Of a DNA stretch of 64,000 bases, positions 62,548-64,000 are shown in pieces (the first letter of the stretch is position 1; every line of letters begins with the position of its first letter). Under the pieces are notes generated by a model. The model was not told the origin of the DNA. It saw only the letters and a program-made list of their open reading frames with translations, and did no database searches. The position numbers were made by a program, and so were the translations under genes. The DNA comes from CAMDPA01 sp965223035 (GTDB lineage Bacteria > Pseudomonadota > Alphaproteobacteria > Rhizobiales > Hyphomicrobiaceae), in assembly GCA_965223035.1 (NCBI GenBank), contig OZ244980.1:4774001-4838000 (forward strand). Direction: 5' to 3'.

Positions 62548-62627
62548 GGCATTCTCCCTTTCTTGCTTTTGGGTTTCCTTTGTACTGTGTTTGAGCGCGG
62601 CATTGCCACGGCTCATTGCTCCCACCG

Positions 62628-64000
62628 TCAACCGCTGTGTGCTGGCACGCCTGTTTTTCGAACGCTGACATACTCGCGCACGACGAGCAGCGCCCCGACA
62701 GCGACCCCGGCGAGATCGGCCATACCGCCTAAGCCCAACGCAGCGTCGGGAACCATAGCAGCAATGCCGGCCAAGGTAAGAACTATACGCGATATCCAGC
62801 CGAGCGGGCGCGTCAGAAAGCCGACAAAGGCGACCGAGATCAGATAAACACCTACGGTTGCTGTCGCCACGTCGATGGCGATCTGCCAGGGGTCGCCCAA
62901 CATCAACAAGGTTGGCGATAGGATGAACAGGAATGGCACGACGTAGGCGACCCAACCCAGCCGCATCGCCACGAAGCCTGTTGCCATCGGATCGGCTTTG
63001 GTCAGGGTCGAGGCGGCAAAGGCGGCGAGCGCGATCGGCGGCGTGATCATCGACATCATGCCGAAGTACAAGATGAACATGTGGGCCGGGATCTCATCGG
63101 CACCCGCCTCGATCACCGCCGGCGCGACGAGGGCAGCGAGCAAGATATAGACGGCCGTCGTCGGCATGCCCATGCCGAGGATGATGCAGATGACTGCGGC
63201 AATGGCGAGCACGATCGATAGCTCGTTGCCGGCGATGTCAACCAACACCGTCGGCAGGGCCAATCCCAACCCCGTCATGTTGAGCACGCCGATCACCAGC
63301 CCAGCCGCCGCCACGATCATGAACAGCCCGACCATCACGATGCCGCTATCGGCCAGCACAGTGTAAAGGTCCCCGAGCCGGATGCGCCGACCTCGATAAC
63401 TGAGAAACAAACTCACGACGAGCAGCACGGCACTGGAGTAAATCGCGGCCACGGCGGCCGGCTGATTCATCCAAAACAGCATATAAATCAGCACCGCGAA
63501 CGGCAGGATGAAATGCCACCCCTGCGCGAGCACTTTCCAGACCTTGGGGATCTCCTGATCGACCACCGAAATGTTGTCCCGCGCAGCGATCAAATCGACT
63601 TGCACAAACACCGCGAAGTAGTAAAGCAGCGCCGGAATCAGCGCGGCGACGACGATGTCCGCGTAAGGGATCTCCAGGAACTCCGCCATCAAGAAGGCAG
63701 CCGCACCCATGATCGGCGGCATGAATTGGCCGCCGGTCGAAGCGATCGCCTCGATGGCGCCGGCATGCGTGGCGCGATAGCCCGCGCGCTGCATCAAGGG
63801 AATGGTGATGATGCCGGTGGTCACCACGTTGGACACGGCGGTGCCCGAGATGGTGCCGAACAAGCCGGAGGCGACGACCGAGATTTTCGCCGCCCCGCCC
63901 CGGCGGCGGCCCATCGTCGCCATCGCCAGATCGGTGAAGAATTCGCCGCCGCCCGCCTTGAACAGCAGCTGACCCATCAAAATGTACATCGTGACGATCG
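62628..64000 (-). CDS. TRAP transporter fused permease (partial, 5' end beyond the window)
   Basis: 457 residues of a polytopic membrane protein remain, open to the right edge. The DctM-like half is visible: GLFGTISGTAVSNVVTTG, then GGQFMPPIMGAAAFLMAEFL and LGMGMPTTAVYILLAALVAPA, followed by MMSMITPPIALAAFAAS. TAXI systems commonly use such fused 4TM-12TM permeases with a sodium gradient. The segment seen is the C-terminal two thirds. Stop TGA at 62628-62630; the TAXI receptor follows. Confidence 0.9.
   Translation of the reverse strand, partial: IVTMYILMGQLLFKAGGGEFFTDLAMATMGRRRGGAAKISVVASGLFGTISGTAVSNVVTTGIITIPLMQRAGYRATHAGAIEAIASTGGQFMPPIMGAAAFLMAEFLEIPYADIVVAALIPALLYYFAVFVQVDLIAARDNISVVDQEIPKVWKVLAQGWHFILPFAVLIYMLFWMNQPAAVAAIYSSAVLLVVSLFLSYRGRRIRLGDLYTVLADSGIVMVGLFMIVAAAGLVIGVLNMTGLGLALPTVLVDIAGNELSIVLAIAAVICIILGMGMPTTAVYILLAALVAPAVIEAGADEIPAHMFILYFGMMSMITPPIALAAFAASTLTKADPMATGFVAMRLGWVAYVVPFLFILSPTLLMLGDPWQIAIDVATATVGVYLISVAFVGFLTRPLGWISRIVLTLAGIAAMVPDAALGLGGMADLAGVAVGALLVVREYVSVRKTGVPAHSG

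Overview
The window is a 64 kb piece of a GC-rich proteobacterial chromosome. Gene content (SoeABC-type sulfite dehydrogenase with a TauE-type permease, TAXI-TRAP transporter, 2-aminobenzoate-type CoA ligase cluster, Rieske oxygenases, many short co-directional operons with ATGA overlaps) fits an Alphaproteobacterium of the Hyphomicrobiales or Rhodospirillales kind. No rRNA or tRNA gene is visible and I cannot name the genus.

Layout. 1-360: tandem repeat array and a long inverted repeat, then a Popeye-like cyclic-nucleotide-binding membrane protein. 1578-2627: first of three 1050-bp IS630-type insertion sequences. 2.8-9.5 kb: Bcr/CflA-type MFS transporter, a small winged-helix-like protein, and a minus-strand operon for a 2-oxo-acid or acetoin dehydrogenase (E1 alpha, E1 beta, E2) with a succinate-semialdehyde dehydrogenase gene inserted. 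10.5-18.3 kb: dienelactone hydrolase, soeABC-tauE, Rieske oxygenase. 18.7-24.1 kb: exported DUF4261-like protein, arylsulfotransferase-like protein, 3-hydroxyisobutyrate dehydrogenase-like protein, and a gentisate dioxygenase-like cupin followed by a 2-keto-4-pentenoate hydratase-like protein. 24.3-26.2 kb: second IS and an alpha/beta hydrolase. 26.5-33.6 kb: glycosyltransferase, then an unusual island: a membrane-tethered caspase-like protease, a small membrane protein, a membrane-anchored multidomain peptidoglycan hydrolase and the remnant of a C11 peptidase. 33.6-41.7 kb: IclR regulator, CobW GTPase, Rieske ferredoxin and oxygenase, a permease pair wrecked by the third IS and by a frameshift, and a GST. 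41.9-49.7 kb: acetamidase, luciferase-like oxidoreductase, haloacid dehalogenase, aroC, pyroglutamyl peptidase, EamA exporter, alpha/beta hydrolase. 50.2-58.3 kb: catabolic cluster (amidohydrolase, Rieske ferredoxin, SDR, MarR, enoyl-CoA hydratase, acyl-CoA dehydrogenase, aryl-CoA ligase, RidA). 58.2-64 kb: AceE/MdeB-like E1 with a divergent Lrp regulator, and a TAXI-TRAP transporter cut by the right edge.

The most distinctive feature is a population of short dispersed repeats in the intergenic spaces: about eleven copies of a 55-150 bp palindromic family (A) and about twelve of a 35-125 bp family (B). Many copies of both, like the three IS630 copies, are bounded by TA (usually within CTAG), with termini starting GAGC or GATC. 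They abut and nest in one another, and in five places the TA plus the element's first G forms the TAG stop codon of the neighbouring gene. The sequence supports an IS630-mobilised MITE system that tolerates or exploits CTAG stop-codon sites. The other candidate for something undescribed is the caspase / peptidoglycan-hydrolase island at 27.8-33.6 kb.
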